Positions 34,313 through 43,893 of a stretch of 64,000 bases of DNA are shown here, one piece after another. The position numbers and the translations under genes are program-made. Origin of the DNA: Acidobacteriota bacterium (GTDB lineage: Bacteria; Acidobacteriota; Terriglobia; Terriglobales; Acidobacteriaceae); contig JAJZGF010000003.1 in NCBI GenBank assembly GCA_021805025.1, positions 26,948-90,947 on the forward strand, written 5' to 3'. Positions within the stretch are counted from its first letter, which is position 1, and each line of letters starts with the position of its first letter. The notes beneath the pieces were generated by a model. The model worked only from the letters and a program-made list of their open reading frames with translations. It was not told where the DNA came from and searched no databases.

Positions 34313-35164
34313 TTAGTCGCGTGCCGGCGCCTTCAGCCCCAGCTCCCGCATGGCGATCTGCAGATCCGCCCATGCCTCTTTCTTTTGCCGCGGATCGCGC
34401 AGAAGATACGCGGGATGATACGTCACAATCAGTTGGCTGCCGCGAAAAGCATGAACGCGCCCGCGAAGCCCTGCCAACGGCTGGCGTTGGCCCAGCAAGT
34501 AGGTAGCCGCCGTGGCGCCCAGCGCCACCAGCACCTGCGGCCGCACGACGTCAATCTGTCGAAACAAAAAAGGAGTGCAGGTATTTGCCTCGTCCGGCTC
34601 CGGCGTCCGATTGCCGGGCGGCCTGCATTTCACCACATTGGCAATGTAGACTTCTTCGCGCTTCAGTCCCATCGCCGCGATCATGTTATTCAAAAGTTGC
34701 CCCGCCCGTCCCACAAACGGCAGCCCCTGCGCGTCCTCGTCCGCACCCGGGCCTTCGCCCACAAACATCAGCCGCGCGTTAGGATCGCCGTCGGCAAACA
34801 CCAGCTTGTTGCGCCCCGTGTGCAGAGCGCAGCGCGTGCAGTCGCCGATCTCTTCGCGCAGGATGCGCAGCGCTTTCTCGCGCTCTGCGGGTGCAACGGC
34901 AGCACCCACACCCGGAGGCTCTGGGAATGACGTGCGTGGTGGAATGGGCTGGTCCTCCAAAGTGTTTGGGATGGGCATGTTTACCGGCTGTGCCTGACGA
35001 ACGGTCGCCGCGGACGGCTCCGCCTGGCCCGGCATGGAAGGAGCGTCTGCCAGCAGTGCCGGGTCCACCGGACGCCGATAAAGCTCATGCAGGCCAAGGT
35101 CGCGGTAGAAGCGCATACGCGCCGCGAGCGCCTCTTGCGTGGCCGAATCCAGCGATTGCCTCAC
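34313..35164 (-). CDS. uracil-DNA glycosylase, family 4 (Fe-S)
   Basis: A 283-residue glycosylase. The domain starts near residue 100 with the cysteine pair EIGDCTRCALHTGRNKLV, then the active-site block FVGEGPGADEDAQGLPFVGRAGQ, a further cluster cysteine in VKCRPPGNRTPEPDEANTC, and VTYHPAYLLRDPR. It removes uracil from DNA. The long N-terminal region (about 95 residues, proline-rich) is not conserved. It begins with GTG two bases after the coaBC stop (GGAG upstream) and so closes the yicC-gmk-rpoZ-coaBC operon. Confidence 0.92.
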   Translation of the reverse strand: MRQSLDSATQEALAARMRFYRDLGLHELYRRPVDPALLADAPSMPGQAEPSAATVRQAQPVNMPIPNTLEDQPIPPRTSFPEPPGVGAAVAPAEREKALRILREEIGDCTRCALHTGRNKLVFADGDPNARLMFVGEGPGADEDAQGLPFVGRAGQLLNNMIAAMGLKREEVYIANVVKCRPPGNRTPEPDEANTCTPFLFRQIDVVRPQVLVALGATAATYLLGQRQPLAGLRGRVHAFRGSQLIVTYHPAYLLRDPRQKKEAWADLQIAMRELGLKAPARD

Positions 35165-35166
35165 GC

Positions 35167-36471
35167 CTAGCTCTCCACAATCAACTGCCGGCGCGGGGCA
35201 GGCGCCGCTTCAGACTCGCTAAGCACGCGATCCTGCGACGTTGTCTGATCAAGCTCCACCACCAGCGAGCGCGGTCTACGCAGCGTCACGATCTCGTCCA
35301 GAATACGGTCGGCAAGTTTGCGCTTCGGCATCTCCGGCAAATCGATCGCTGTCGTGAGCGTCAGGAAAGTCGCGGCGTTGTTGTCGGCATCAATGCCCAG
35401 GGTGTCGCCCGATATATCGTTCGCCACGATGGCGTCGGCGCCTTTGCGCAGCAGCTTGGCGCGCCCATTCTCTTTGCTGTTCTCTGTCTCTGCGGCAAAA
35501 CCCACAATCAGTTGCCCTGGCCGTCGCTGCCGAACCACCTCGGCAAGAATATCCTCCGTAGGCGCCAATTCGAGCGTCAGCGGCCCTGTGCGCTTCAGCT
35601 TCTGGTCTGAGACATGCACCGGGCGATAATCGGCCACTGCAGCCGCCTTGATGATCATTGTGGCATCGGCCATACGTTCCAGCACCGCGCTTCGCATCTG
35701 GTCGGCGGTCGTTACCTTGATCAGCTCGCAATGCGTCGGCGGGTGCAGCGCCGACGGCCCGCTGACCAGAATCACGCGCGCCCCGCGGCTCTGCGCCGCA
35801 TCGGCCAGGGCGTAGCCCATCTTGCCACTCGAGCGATTGCCTAGAAAACGCACCGGGTCCAGCGCCTCGCGCGTGCCGCCCGCAGTCACCAGCACGACCT
35901 CGCCGGCCATGTCATGGCGGCGCCCCAGCGCATTCAGCACGGCATCTGCAATCGCCTCGGGCTCTGCCATCCGTCCCGGACCAACCATCCCGCACGCCAG
36001 CGCTCCCGTGCCGGGCTCGATAACCCGCACGCCCCGCTGGCGCAGCAGCTCAAGATTCGCCTGCGTGGCCGGGTGCTCCCACATATTCACATTCATGGCA
36101 GGCGCAACCAGCACCGGCGCCTGAGTTGCCAGGTACATGGTTGTCAGAAAGTCGTCTGCGATGCCATGCGCGAACCGGGCCAGGATATTCGCTGTCGCCG
36201 GAGCCACAACGAGCGCTTCCGCCCACTGGGCTTCGCCAATGTGATCGATGCAGCTCTGCTCTGCGGCGGTATCAGAGGAGCCGGCCTCATCCCACAGGCT
36301 GGTGATTACTTTGTGGCTCGTGAGCGCTGCAAAGGTCAGCGGCTGGATAAAGCGAGTGGCCGCCTCCGTCATCACGACATGGACTTCCAGAGCCTGGCGC
36401 TGCAGGGCGCGCACCAGTTCCGCCGCTTTATAGGCGGCGATGCCGCCCGAGACACCAACCGTGACCCTCAT
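35167..36471 (-). CDS. coaBC: bifunctional phosphopantothenoylcysteine decarboxylase / phosphopantothenate-cysteine ligase
   Basis: A 434-residue coenzyme A synthesis enzyme. The FMN decarboxylase half (about 1-190) has GVSGGIAAYKAAELVRAL, PAMNVNMWEHPATQANLE and LACGMVGPGRMAEPE. The ligase half has EVVLVTAGGTREALDPVRFLGN and IIKAAAVADYRPVHVS. The order and length match CoaBC. It follows rpoZ by 77 bp, a gap containing a small GC hairpin, and is followed at once by the uracil-DNA glycosylase. Confidence 0.96.
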   Translation of the reverse strand: MRVTVGVSGGIAAYKAAELVRALQRQALEVHVVMTEAATRFIQPLTFAALTSHKVITSLWDEAGSSDTAAEQSCIDHIGEAQWAEALVVAPATANILARFAHGIADDFLTTMYLATQAPVLVAPAMNVNMWEHPATQANLELLRQRGVRVIEPGTGALACGMVGPGRMAEPEAIADAVLNALGRRHDMAGEVVLVTAGGTREALDPVRFLGNRSSGKMGYALADAAQSRGARVILVSGPSALHPPTHCELIKVTTADQMRSAVLERMADATMIIKAAAVADYRPVHVSDQKLKRTGPLTLELAPTEDILAEVVRQRRPGQLIVGFAAETENSKENGRAKLLRKGADAIVANDISGDTLGIDADNNAATFLTLTTAIDLPEMPKRKLADRILDEIVTLRRPRSLVVELDQTTSQDRVLSESEAAPAPRRQLIVES

Positions 36472-36497
36472 AGCCTGATTGTAGACTGAATCATCTC

Positions 36498-36515
36498 CGC
36501 CGCGTATCCGCGGCG
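36498..36515. other. small perfect hairpin between rpoZ and coaBC
   Basis: CGCCGCG and CGCGGCG form a 7-bp stem with a TATC loop. No U-tract follows, so it is more likely an mRNA stability or processing site than a terminator. Confidence 0.35.
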
Positions 36516-36548
36516 CCGTCCATGATCATCTAGACTCGGGCAGCCACT

Positions 36549-36779
36549 TCAATGCGCCATGATCGGCAGACCGCGATCCTCAATCAGCGGCTTCGTCACA
36601 GGTACATCCCCCTTCACATAGGCAATCTTGCCCGCGTTGACTTCATCCTGTGCAATGCGGCACACCTTGTTCGAAGGGCTAAGGACGAGCGCGGCAGAAC
36701 CGCTCTGCAGTTGGCGGGCGCGTCGCGCCGCCACCAGAACCTTGCGATAGTTCGAATCAAACTGGGTCTCAATCTTCAT
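36549..36779 (-). CDS. rpoZ: RNA polymerase omega subunit
   Basis: A 76-residue protein with the omega pattern FDSNYRKVLVAARRARQLQ and NKVCRIAQDEVNAGKI. It helps assemble RNA polymerase. The start at ATG 36779 has GGAG nine bases upstream and lies within the last codons of gmk, so translation is coupled. The track start at 36794 lies further inside gmk. The extended C-terminus ends KPLIEDRGLPIMAH. Confidence 0.86.
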   Translation of the reverse strand: MKIETQFDSNYRKVLVAARRARQLQSGSAALVLSPSNKVCRIAQDEVNAGKIAYVKGDVPVTKPLIEDRGLPIMAH

Positions 36780-37509
36780 CGAGATCATCTCCAAAGGGAA
36801 GTTGCTGTTGACCGTTCGAGCCGCCTATTCCGAAGGCCTCGAGGACCGGCTTGAGTCGGTCCTGTGAATTGGTCTGCCTGCAGGCTGCGGCCACCTCCAA
36901 CACCCTGCTCGAACGGAAGGCGATCGGCTCGCCATTGCGGTAGTAGCGCTCCGCCAGCACTATAGCCTCCAGTTGCGCCACCGTCCGGTCGAGAATGTCG
37001 TTGACCAAAATATAGCTGTAGTCGCGATAATTCTCAATCTCCTTGCTGGCTTCGCTCAGCCGCCGATACAGCTCCGACTCGTTGACCACGCCCTCGGCCC
37101 GGCTCCGGTTTCGCAGCCGCGTGCGAAGCACCTTGGGCGTTGGCGGCATCACAAAGATGCTCACCGCCTCCGCCATGCTCCGGCGCACCTGCGCCGCTCC
37201 CTGCACGTCAATATCCAGCAGCAGATCGTGCCCCTGACGCCGCGCATCATCCAGCGACAGACGCGACGTGCCGTAATAGTTCCCAAAGACCTCCGCGTAC
37301 TCCAGAAACATGTCCGCATCGCGCATCCGCTCAAATTCCGCGCGCGAAGTGAAGTGGTATTCGCGCCCATTCTCCTCTGAGCCGCGCGGCGGCCGCGTCG
37401 TCCATGAAATGGAGAAGTCTACGTTGGTCACTTGCTTGCGCAGTTCGCCAACCAGGGTGCTCTTGCCGGACCCAGACGGAGCCGAAATGATGAATAAGAT
37501 TCCCGCCAC
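36769..37509 (-). CDS. gmk: guanylate kinase
   Basis: A 246-residue kinase making GDP from GMP. P-loop IISAPSGSGKSTLVGEL, substrate region SISWTTRPPRGSEENGREYHF and the DVQGAAQVRR block are clear. The start codon is GTG. About 40 residues follow the usual end, a low-complexity tail (SNGQQQLPFGDDLDED). Its 3' end overlaps the rpoZ start. It follows yicC by 45 bp. Confidence 0.95.
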   Translation of the reverse strand: MAGILFIISAPSGSGKSTLVGELRKQVTNVDFSISWTTRPPRGSEENGREYHFTSRAEFERMRDADMFLEYAEVFGNYYGTSRLSLDDARRQGHDLLLDIDVQGAAQVRRSMAEAVSIFVMPPTPKVLRTRLRNRSRAEGVVNESELYRRLSEASKEIENYRDYSYILVNDILDRTVAQLEAIVLAERYYRNGEPIAFRSSRVLEVAAACRQTNSQDRLKPVLEAFGIGGSNGQQQLPFGDDLDED

Positions 37510-37554
37510 TGTTCAGTCGTTCCCTTCGCCGTTGAATTAACGATTCTACAACGC

Positions 37555-38454
37555 CTATTCCACGTTCTGAATCTGTTCGCGCGCCTTTTCGATCTCCGCC
37601 TTCATTGCCAGGCCCAACTCGGTGATGCGCGTGCCTCGGCCGCCCACTCCGCCTGTCTTCGACAACAGCGTATTCGCTTCGCGATTCATCTCCTGGAGCA
37701 GAAAATCCAGCTTCTTGCCAACTTCACCTCCCGCTCCCAGCAGCTCGCGGAAGTGCTCGATGTGCGTCGTCATCCGCTCCAGTTCCTCGGCAATGTCGCT
37801 GCGGTCCACCAGCACGGCCACCTCTTCCAGAAGGCGCTGCCGGTTGAACTCCGCTCCGGTAGCGGCCGTCAGCCGCTGCGTCAGCCGCTCCTGGTAGTGA
37901 TGCTCCACCTCGGGACGCAGCAGCGCCACGCCTGCCACCGCCTCCGCAAGCCGGTCCAGAGAAGCGTACAGAATCCCTGCCAGCGCCTCTCCCTCCCGCG
38001 CGCGCATAACCTTCAGGCTGTCCAGCAAGGGGCCGATCTGCTGCCTCACACTCGCCGCCAGGGCACTCAGTTCCTCATCTCCAGTGCCGCGGCTCTCGCT
38101 TTGCAGCGCGCCCGGCAGCCGCAGCGCGGTATTCAGGTCCGGCCCACCCGCAAGGCCGAACTCCTCCTGCGCCGCCCTGAAGGCTCCCAGGTAGTTCGCC
38201 ACCAACTCGCGGTTGTAGCCCGTCTTCTGCTGCGCTGACCGGTCCGCAGAGAGCGTCAGCTCCACATGGCCGCGCACCAGGCTCTCCTTCAAAACACGCC
38301 GCAACTCCATCTCCAGGGCGTCCAGGCCGCTCGGCAGCCGCAACTGCACATCCAGAAAGCGATGATTCACGCTCTTCAGACTCAGCGTGTAAACAAGCTG
38401 ATCCTGCACCTGCACTTGTGCACGCGCAAATCCGGTCATCGAGTAAATAGCCAT
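37555..38454 (-). CDS. yicC: YicC-family endoribonuclease-like protein
   Basis: A 299-residue protein with the YicC pattern: SMTGFARAQVQVQDQ at the start, LKSVNHRFLDVQLRLP, and a C-terminal EMNREANTLLSKTG with ITELGLAMKAEIEKAREQIQNVE. YicC members are linked to RNA turnover and stress in other bacteria. Its ribosome site overlaps the ABC exporter stop (GGGAAGTAG), so the exporter is upstream in the operon. It is next to gmk, as in many bacteria. Confidence 0.93.
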   Translation of the reverse strand: MAIYSMTGFARAQVQVQDQLVYTLSLKSVNHRFLDVQLRLPSGLDALEMELRRVLKESLVRGHVELTLSADRSAQQKTGYNRELVANYLGAFRAAQEEFGLAGGPDLNTALRLPGALQSESRGTGDEELSALAASVRQQIGPLLDSLKVMRAREGEALAGILYASLDRLAEAVAGVALLRPEVEHHYQERLTQRLTAATGAEFNRQRLLEEVAVLVDRSDIAEELERMTTHIEHFRELLGAGGEVGKKLDFLLQEMNREANTLLSKTGGVGGRGTRITELGLAMKAEIEKAREQIQNVE

Positions 38455-38459
38455 GTGTT

Positions 38460-40325
38460 CTACTTCCCTGCATCGGTGGAGATCAATGGCTCCGCCGGCA
38501 CCGCTTCGGGCGCATCCATGAACTGCAGTTGATAAAGCCTCTGGTACGTAGGCGACGACGTCAGCAGTTCCTCATGCGGACCAACCGCCGTGATCCGCCC
38601 ATCCTCCAGGACGGCGATGCGGTTGGCGCGGCGAATCGTACCGAGCCTGTGAGCAATCACCACCACCGTCCGCCCATGCATCAGGTTTGCCAGTGCCACC
38701 TGCACCAGCGACTCGCTCTCCGCATCCAGCGCGGAGGTCGCTTCGTCCAGAATCAGGATCGGCGCATCCTTCAGGATGGCCCGCGCAATCGCGATGCGCT
38801 GGCGTTCGCCGCCTGAAAGGCGAAAGCCCTTCTCGCCGATGACCGTGTCATACCCCTGCGGCATGCGCAGGATGAAGTCGTGCGCCAGCGCATTGCGCGC
38901 GGCCTTCTCCACCAGAGCGTGCTTCATATCCGGCTGGCCGTAGGCGATGTTGTGGCGCACCGTGTCATTAAAGAGAATCGTCTCCTGCGTCACCTGCGCA
39001 ATCTGGCGGCGCAGCGAGCCGAGCGTCAGATCGCGAACGTCCTGTCCGTCAATCAAAATGCGGCCCGACGTCACGTCAAAGAAGCGCGGAATAAGGTTGA
39101 CCAGCGTGCTCTTGCCCGCGCCGCTTGGCCCCACCAGGGCCAGAACCTCGCCTGCATGAACGTCCAGATCCACGTTGTGCAGAATCTGGTGTTCACCCTC
39201 CTCAGTCGAATACGAGAAGCCCACATCCTGAAACGCAATCGACCGCTGGAAGTCCTTCAATGTGGCAGCACGAGCCCGCTCCTTCACGTCATCCTTCGCG
39301 TCAAAAAAGCTGAAGATGGAAACCGACGCGCCCATCGCCTGCTGAAAACTGTTGTAAAAATAAGCAAACTTCCGCACCGGGTCGTAGAGCTTGAAGAGCA
39401 GAATGATGAATGCGCCGAACAATCCTATGGTCATGTGGCCGTGGAGAATCTCATTGCGCCCAATAAAAAGAAACATGGCAATGGCGATGGCGCCTATTGT
39501 GTCCATCAAAGGCGAGCTGATCGACTGAATGCGCACGCTGCGCAGATTAGCGCGGAACAGGCGCTTGGCCGCCTTCTGGAAACGAAGAATCTCCCACAGC
39601 TCAGTATTGAACGCCTTCACAATCCGATTGCCGGTCACTGTCTCATGCAAAATGTTCTGAATTTCGGCCAGCTTGTCCTGGCCGCTGCGGGTGCGGGTGC
39701 GAACTTCCCTGCCGATCTTGCGCGAGGAGGTGACCACCACCGGAATGAACAACACCAGAGCCCAGCTTAGATATCCACCAAGCTTGATCACCAGCGCCAT
39801 TCCGACGACGAAGGTGAAGAACTGTTGCAGAAACTCGCCGATGACCGAGCTGAGCGCGGTCTGCACCTTGTCCACGTCGTTGATGAGCGTGGAGAGAATC
39901 GTGCCTGTGGGGTGCTTCTGGAAGAAGCTCGAAGAGCGGCGCAATGTGGCTTCATAGAGGTGATTGCGCAGGTCGGTGATCGTGCCGAAGCCGGCGTAGT
40001 TGACCAGGTACGTGCCCAGGTAATCGCAAAGACCCTTCAAAAACGTGGAAGCCACAAGCGCAAAGGCCACTACATCCCAGGCATTGTGAATGTGCATGAA
40101 GTGAGGAATGAGGGCCCTGAGGTCAAAGTGCCACTGGCTCTTGGGAAGCCCGAGAAGGATTGGGCCTTCAGGCGTATCAGGCCGTAGAACCTTGTCGAAG
40201 ATGGGCTGCAAAAGCAGGACGCGAAAGGTATCAAGCACGCCGACGGCAGCCAGCAACAGCACGCCGGGCAGCCACTGCAGAGTGTACGGTAGCCCGTAAC
40301 GCACTAGACGGAGTGAACCCTTCAT
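38460..40325 (-). CDS. ABC exporter of the MsbA type
   Basis: A 621-residue half-transporter: six membrane helices in the first 330 residues, then an ATP-binding domain with Walker A LVGPSGAGKSTLVNLIP, signature LSGGERQRIAIARAILK and Walker B ILILDEATSALD. It resembles MsbA-like lipid exporters. Neighbouring lipid A genes elsewhere in the window make a lipid A role plausible, not proven. ATG 40325 is chosen; the track start lies 37 codons too early. It heads the yicC-gmk-rpoZ operon. Confidence 0.86.
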   Translation of the reverse strand: MKGSLRLVRYGLPYTLQWLPGVLLLAAVGVLDTFRVLLLQPIFDKVLRPDTPEGPILLGLPKSQWHFDLRALIPHFMHIHNAWDVVAFALVASTFLKGLCDYLGTYLVNYAGFGTITDLRNHLYEATLRRSSSFFQKHPTGTILSTLINDVDKVQTALSSVIGEFLQQFFTFVVGMALVIKLGGYLSWALVLFIPVVVTSSRKIGREVRTRTRSGQDKLAEIQNILHETVTGNRIVKAFNTELWEILRFQKAAKRLFRANLRSVRIQSISSPLMDTIGAIAIAMFLFIGRNEILHGHMTIGLFGAFIILLFKLYDPVRKFAYFYNSFQQAMGASVSIFSFFDAKDDVKERARAATLKDFQRSIAFQDVGFSYSTEEGEHQILHNVDLDVHAGEVLALVGPSGAGKSTLVNLIPRFFDVTSGRILIDGQDVRDLTLGSLRRQIAQVTQETILFNDTVRHNIAYGQPDMKHALVEKAARNALAHDFILRMPQGYDTVIGEKGFRLSGGERQRIAIARAILKDAPILILDEATSALDAESESLVQVALANLMHGRTVVVIAHRLGTIRRANRIAVLEDGRITAVGPHEELLTSSPTYQRLYQLQFMDAPEAVPAEPLISTDAGK

Positions 40326-40539
40326 GCGGGCAGGCCTGCCTTGCAGTTGAAAGACGCCGGGATATGCCAACGGTGCGTGCGCAACTCCATCCACGTATTG
40401 TATCTGGATCAATCCCTCCAGGCCCCTTCGCATCACAGCCGTGAAGCCAACCCGTGCTGCTGCAGCTTGCCGCGAGCCAATCGCTGCGATACATCTGAGA
40501 TTGCAACCCGGCGCCCCGCTTCGTTGCTATCCTAGCCCT

Positions 40540-41127
40540 ATGCAGCCATCTGTGGTCCACCCCGGAGCGCAAAACCTGCGCACGTGCTTCCTCGATCGGG
40601 ACGGTGTTCTGAACCGCAAAATGCCCGAAGGCCGCTACGTCACTTCGTGGAGCGAATTCGAGATTCTCCCTGGCGTCATCCAGTCGATTGCCCGCTTAAA
40701 CCGTGCCGGAATCCGTGTGATCGTCGTGTCCAACCAGCGCGGAATCGCCAAGGGGCTCTACACATCTGCCGATGTAGATGCGATCCACGCGAGCTTTCAG
40801 GAGCAACTAAAGGCGCAGGGAGCGCAGATCGACCATTTCTACTTTTGCCCTCATGACAAGCAATCCTGTGACTGTCGCAAGCCACTGCCGGGCATGTTCG
40901 ACCAGGCCCGTCGCGACTTTCCCGAAATTGATCCGGCGCACAGCACCATGATCGGCGATTCCCTCTCAGACATTGAATTCGGGCGGAGGCTGGGCATGAG
41001 GACAGTTTTCGTTGAAGGCGACCGGGAACACCTGAAGGCCGGTGCGCCGGATGCTGCCCGGCTTGCTGACTTCCGCGTAGTTTCGCTTCCCGCAGCCGTC
41101 GATGCCCTTCTTGATTCCCGTCAATAA
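40540..41127 (+). CDS. gmhB: HAD-family heptose-bisphosphate phosphatase GmhB-like
   Basis: A 195-residue phosphatase of LPS heptose synthesis. Motif I is [16 protein letters not shown], motif [15 protein letters not shown], zinc cysteines [22 protein letters not shown], and [27 protein letters not shown] enzymes that dephosphorylate histidinol phosphate are close relatives, so substrate is inferred. The start is ATG 40540. Its stop codon lies just inside the convergent E1 gene by 7 bp. Confidence 0.85.
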   Translation: MQPSVVHPGAQNLRTCFLDRDGVLNRKMPEGRYVTSWSEFEILPGVIQSIARLNRAGIRVIVVSNQRGIAKGLYTSADVDAIHASFQEQLKAQGAQIDHFYFCPHDKQSCDCRKPLPGMFDQARRDFPEIDPAHSTMIGDSLSDIEFGRRLGMRTVFVEGDREHLKAGAPDAARLADFRVVSLPAAVDALLDSRQ

Positions 41128-43289
41128 GCGTGCAGTTCCTGGATCGCCTTCAGGATCGTCGCCGGCTGCGGCAGAATCACATCTTCAAGCACCGGCTGAT
41201 ACGCCACAAAGGTATCCATCGAACCCACTCTCTTCACCGGCGCATCCAGTTGGTCAAACAGTTCATCGGCAATGCGCGCGGCAATCTCGGCTCCATAGCC
41301 CCAGCTCAGCATGTCCTCATGGGCCACAATCACCCGGCTTGTCTTGCGCACCGAGTTGGCAATTGCCTCCCAGTCGTAGGGGTTCAGCGTGCGCAGATCA
41401 AGAATCTCCACATCAATTCCGCTCTCGCGTTGTGCTCTCTCCGCTGCCTGCAGAGCGCGCGGAACCACTGCGCCATAGGTCACAAGCGTCATGTGCTGCC
41501 CTGGTCGCACAATCCTCGCCTTTCCGAACGGAATCGCAAAATCCGGGCCGGGATACGCCGCACGGCCATACGTCTCGCGATAGAGGCGCTTGTGCTCCAG
41601 GAACAGCACGGGATCATCGCAGCGAATCGCCGTCCGCAGCAGCCCGTTGGCATCCAGCGCATTGGAAGGAAACACGACCCTCAAGCCGGGGATATGCGTA
41701 AACATGCTCTCGCCCGATTGCGAGTGATAGATCGCTCCGCCCGTCAAATAACCGCCAATCGGCACCCGTATCACCGCCGGCGCAGCCCAGGCTCCATTTG
41801 ACCGCCAGCGCATCAAGGCTAGCTCATTGCGAATCTGGTGCACGGCAGGCCAGATGTAGTCGAAAAACTGAATCTCCACGACGGGCTTCATGCCGCGCAC
41901 GGCATACCCCACGGCCCGGCCCACAATGTTCGCCTCCGCAAGCTGCGAATTAAAGACGCGCTCAGAACCGAACTTGGTCTGCAGGCCGGCGGTGAGTTTG
42001 AACACGCCGCCTTTCCCTTTCACCTCAGACAGCGCCGCTTCCCGGCTCGCATCCGCCACGTCCTCGCCGTACACCACAATGCGCGGATCGTGTCGCATTT
42101 CGTCCTGCAGGCATGCATTGATCAGGTCCGCCATCGTCCGCTGCGCAGCGCTCTTTCCGTTGGCTGCCTGCGGCTGCTCGGCGGCAAAGGCCGCTCGCGT
42201 CGGGTCCAGATCCTCTGAATACACGTGCCGCATGATACTGGCAGTCTCCGGCAGGGGTGCCAGCAGGGCCTGCTCCGCGGCCTCCGCGGCCTCGTGATCC
42301 ACCGCCTGCTCCAGAGCGGTAATCTCTTCGGCGGTCAGGATGCCTTCCCGCAGCAGCCGCATCTGCATCTTCGTCAGCGGATCCCTCATGGCATCCGATT
42401 CGCGCTCTGTCGCAGAGCGATAAAGCTTGTCGTCGTCTGATAGCGAGTGCGAGTACGGACGGATGCAGTGCCCATGCACAAACGCGGGGCCCAAGCCCGC
42501 CCGGCAATGTGCTGCCGCCGCCAGAAACGCGCGCAGACACGCCTCAGGATCCGTCCCGTCTACCTCGGCAAAAAAGAAGTTCGGAAAGTTAGCAACCAGC
42601 CGTGAAATATTCCCGCCCGGCGTATTCACTTCGACCGGAACACTGATCGCATAGCCGTTGTCTTCCACGCAGAAGATCACGGGCAGCTTATTGTTCGAGG
42701 CCGCGCTCAGCGCCTCCCAGAACTCGCCCTGCGACGTAGATCCCTCGCCGATCGTGGTCAGCACCACCTCATCGCTGTGGAACTGTACGTCATGAAATGC
42801 CCGATAATCCCCATCCACCTTTGCCGCCGCCTCAGGATGCCGGCTGAAGTACCGGCCGGCCTCTGCGCAACCCACAGCATGAAGAACCTGCGTCGCCGTT
42901 GAAGACGAAGTGCTGACAATGTGCAGTTCCGGACTGCTCCAGTGCGTCGGCATCTGCCTTCCACCGCTCGCCGGGTCCGTAGCCGCGCCAACTGCCTGCA
43001 GAAACATCTGTGCCGGAGTCACGCCCAGCGTCAGGCAAAGTGCGCGATCCCGATAGTAGGGGAAAAACCAGTCGTAGCCCGGCTTGAGCGCCAGGGCCGC
43101 TGCCACCTGCAGTGCCTCATGGCCGGCACCGGAGATCTGAAAGAAGATCTTCTGCTGCCGCTTGAGCATGATCTCGCGATCATCCACACGGCGCGAAAGA
43201 TACATCAGTCTGTAGACTTCCACTAGTTGTTCAGGAGCCAGTCCGGCAGCCGTTAACTGCCCGCGCGCACTGGAAACCGCAGATCCCAT
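41121..43289 (-). CDS. fused 2-oxoacid dehydrogenase E1 alpha-beta subunit
   Basis: A 722-residue fusion of the two E1 subunits (branched-chain 2-oxoacid, pyruvate or acetoin dehydrogenase type). The alpha half has the thiamine-binding block [20 protein letters not shown] with [12 protein letters not shown]. The beta half starts near residue 390 with [20 protein letters not shown] and continues [20 protein letters not shown] and [20 protein letters not shown]. It decarboxylates a 2-oxoacid and passes the acyl group to an E2, which is not in the window. ATG 43289 with GGGAG upstream is preferred over the track start at 43367. Confidence 0.9.
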   Translation of the reverse strand: MGSAVSSARGQLTAAGLAPEQLVEVYRLMYLSRRVDDREIMLKRQQKIFFQISGAGHEALQVAAALALKPGYDWFFPYYRDRALCLTLGVTPAQMFLQAVGAATDPASGGRQMPTHWSSPELHIVSTSSSTATQVLHAVGCAEAGRYFSRHPEAAAKVDGDYRAFHDVQFHSDEVVLTTIGEGSTSQGEFWEALSAASNNKLPVIFCVEDNGYAISVPVEVNTPGGNISRLVANFPNFFFAEVDGTDPEACLRAFLAAAAHCRAGLGPAFVHGHCIRPYSHSLSDDDKLYRSATERESDAMRDPLTKMQMRLLREGILTAEEITALEQAVDHEAAEAAEQALLAPLPETASIMRHVYSEDLDPTRAAFAAEQPQAANGKSAAQRTMADLINACLQDEMRHDPRIVVYGEDVADASREAALSEVKGKGGVFKLTAGLQTKFGSERVFNSQLAEANIVGRAVGYAVRGMKPVVEIQFFDYIWPAVHQIRNELALMRWRSNGAWAAPAVIRVPIGGYLTGGAIYHSQSGESMFTHIPGLRVVFPSNALDANGLLRTAIRCDDPVLFLEHKRLYRETYGRAAYPGPDFAIPFGKARIVRPGQHMTLVTYGAVVPRALQAAERAQRESGIDVEILDLRTLNPYDWEAIANSVRKTSRVIVAHEDMLSWGYGAEIAARIADELFDQLDAPVKRVGSMDTFVAYQPVLEDVILPQPATILKAIQELHAY

Positions 43290-43382
43290 TGATGTCTCTC
43301 CCAAGTGCCGGTTCTCCGGCTGAAACATCCCTGATTGTAGCAACCCCTCCCGCAAAACCGCCCGCATCCTGACGCATCGCCG

Positions 43383-43883
43383 CTAACGCACCCGCGGCGT
43401 GAACGGTATCTGGATATCGGGTCCACCTGTAATCGCGTAGCTCATCTTATCCTTCACGCTGCGGGCCAGCTTCTCGATCTCGGCCACCTTGCGCAATTGA
43501 GCCGCTGTGAGCGAATCAGGGGGATCCCCACCAACCTCTCCGTTCAGCTCTTTGGCAAGCCTCAGGAGCCGGGCCGTATCGGTAACCAGCGCCCGCTGGC
43601 GTTCCTCGTTGAGCGCGCGCAATTGCTTTGCCGTGAGTTCTGCGGTCGGCATCGAAGTATTGTCAATTGGATTCCGCTGCGGCGCAATCCATACGCCCGA
43701 AGCGCTCGTTTGCCCGGCAGAAGCCGAAATGCTTGCGGCCGAGAAGGCGGCCATCACCGCAAAACTCCACCCCAGCCTCCTCCCACGCCGATTTCCGGGC
43801 GTCGAAATCAGAGAATGCCCGCTGGTCGATGACCCGTGTCCCCGTTCCCGCACGTGCCTGGATCCTGCAATGTCGCGACCCAT
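43383..43883 (-). CDS. small exported protein, third of three tandem paralogs
   Basis: A protein of about 166 residues with a membrane or signal segment (LGWSFAVMAAFSAASISASAG). The C-terminal half carries the family core: DTARLLRLAKELNGEVGG, SLTAAQLRKVAEIEKLARSVKDKM. The same core occurs in the two genes upstream. I do not recognise the family. The start is uncertain (ATG 43883, GTG 43886 or GTG 43904); a GGAGG overlaps the previous gene's end. It overlaps or abuts the second paralog. Confidence 0.65.
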   Translation of the reverse strand: MGRDIAGSRHVRERGHGSSTSGHSLISTPGNRRGRRLGWSFAVMAAFSAASISASAGQTSASGVWIAPQRNPIDNTSMPTAELTAKQLRALNEERQRALVTDTARLLRLAKELNGEVGGDPPDSLTAAQLRKVAEIEKLARSVKDKMSYAITGGPDIQIPFTPRVR

Positions 43884-43893
43884 CACTATGACC

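Noticed and set aside
38880-39770. A 296-aa plus-strand ORF inside the ABC exporter
   Set aside because: It is antisense to Walker and signature motifs.
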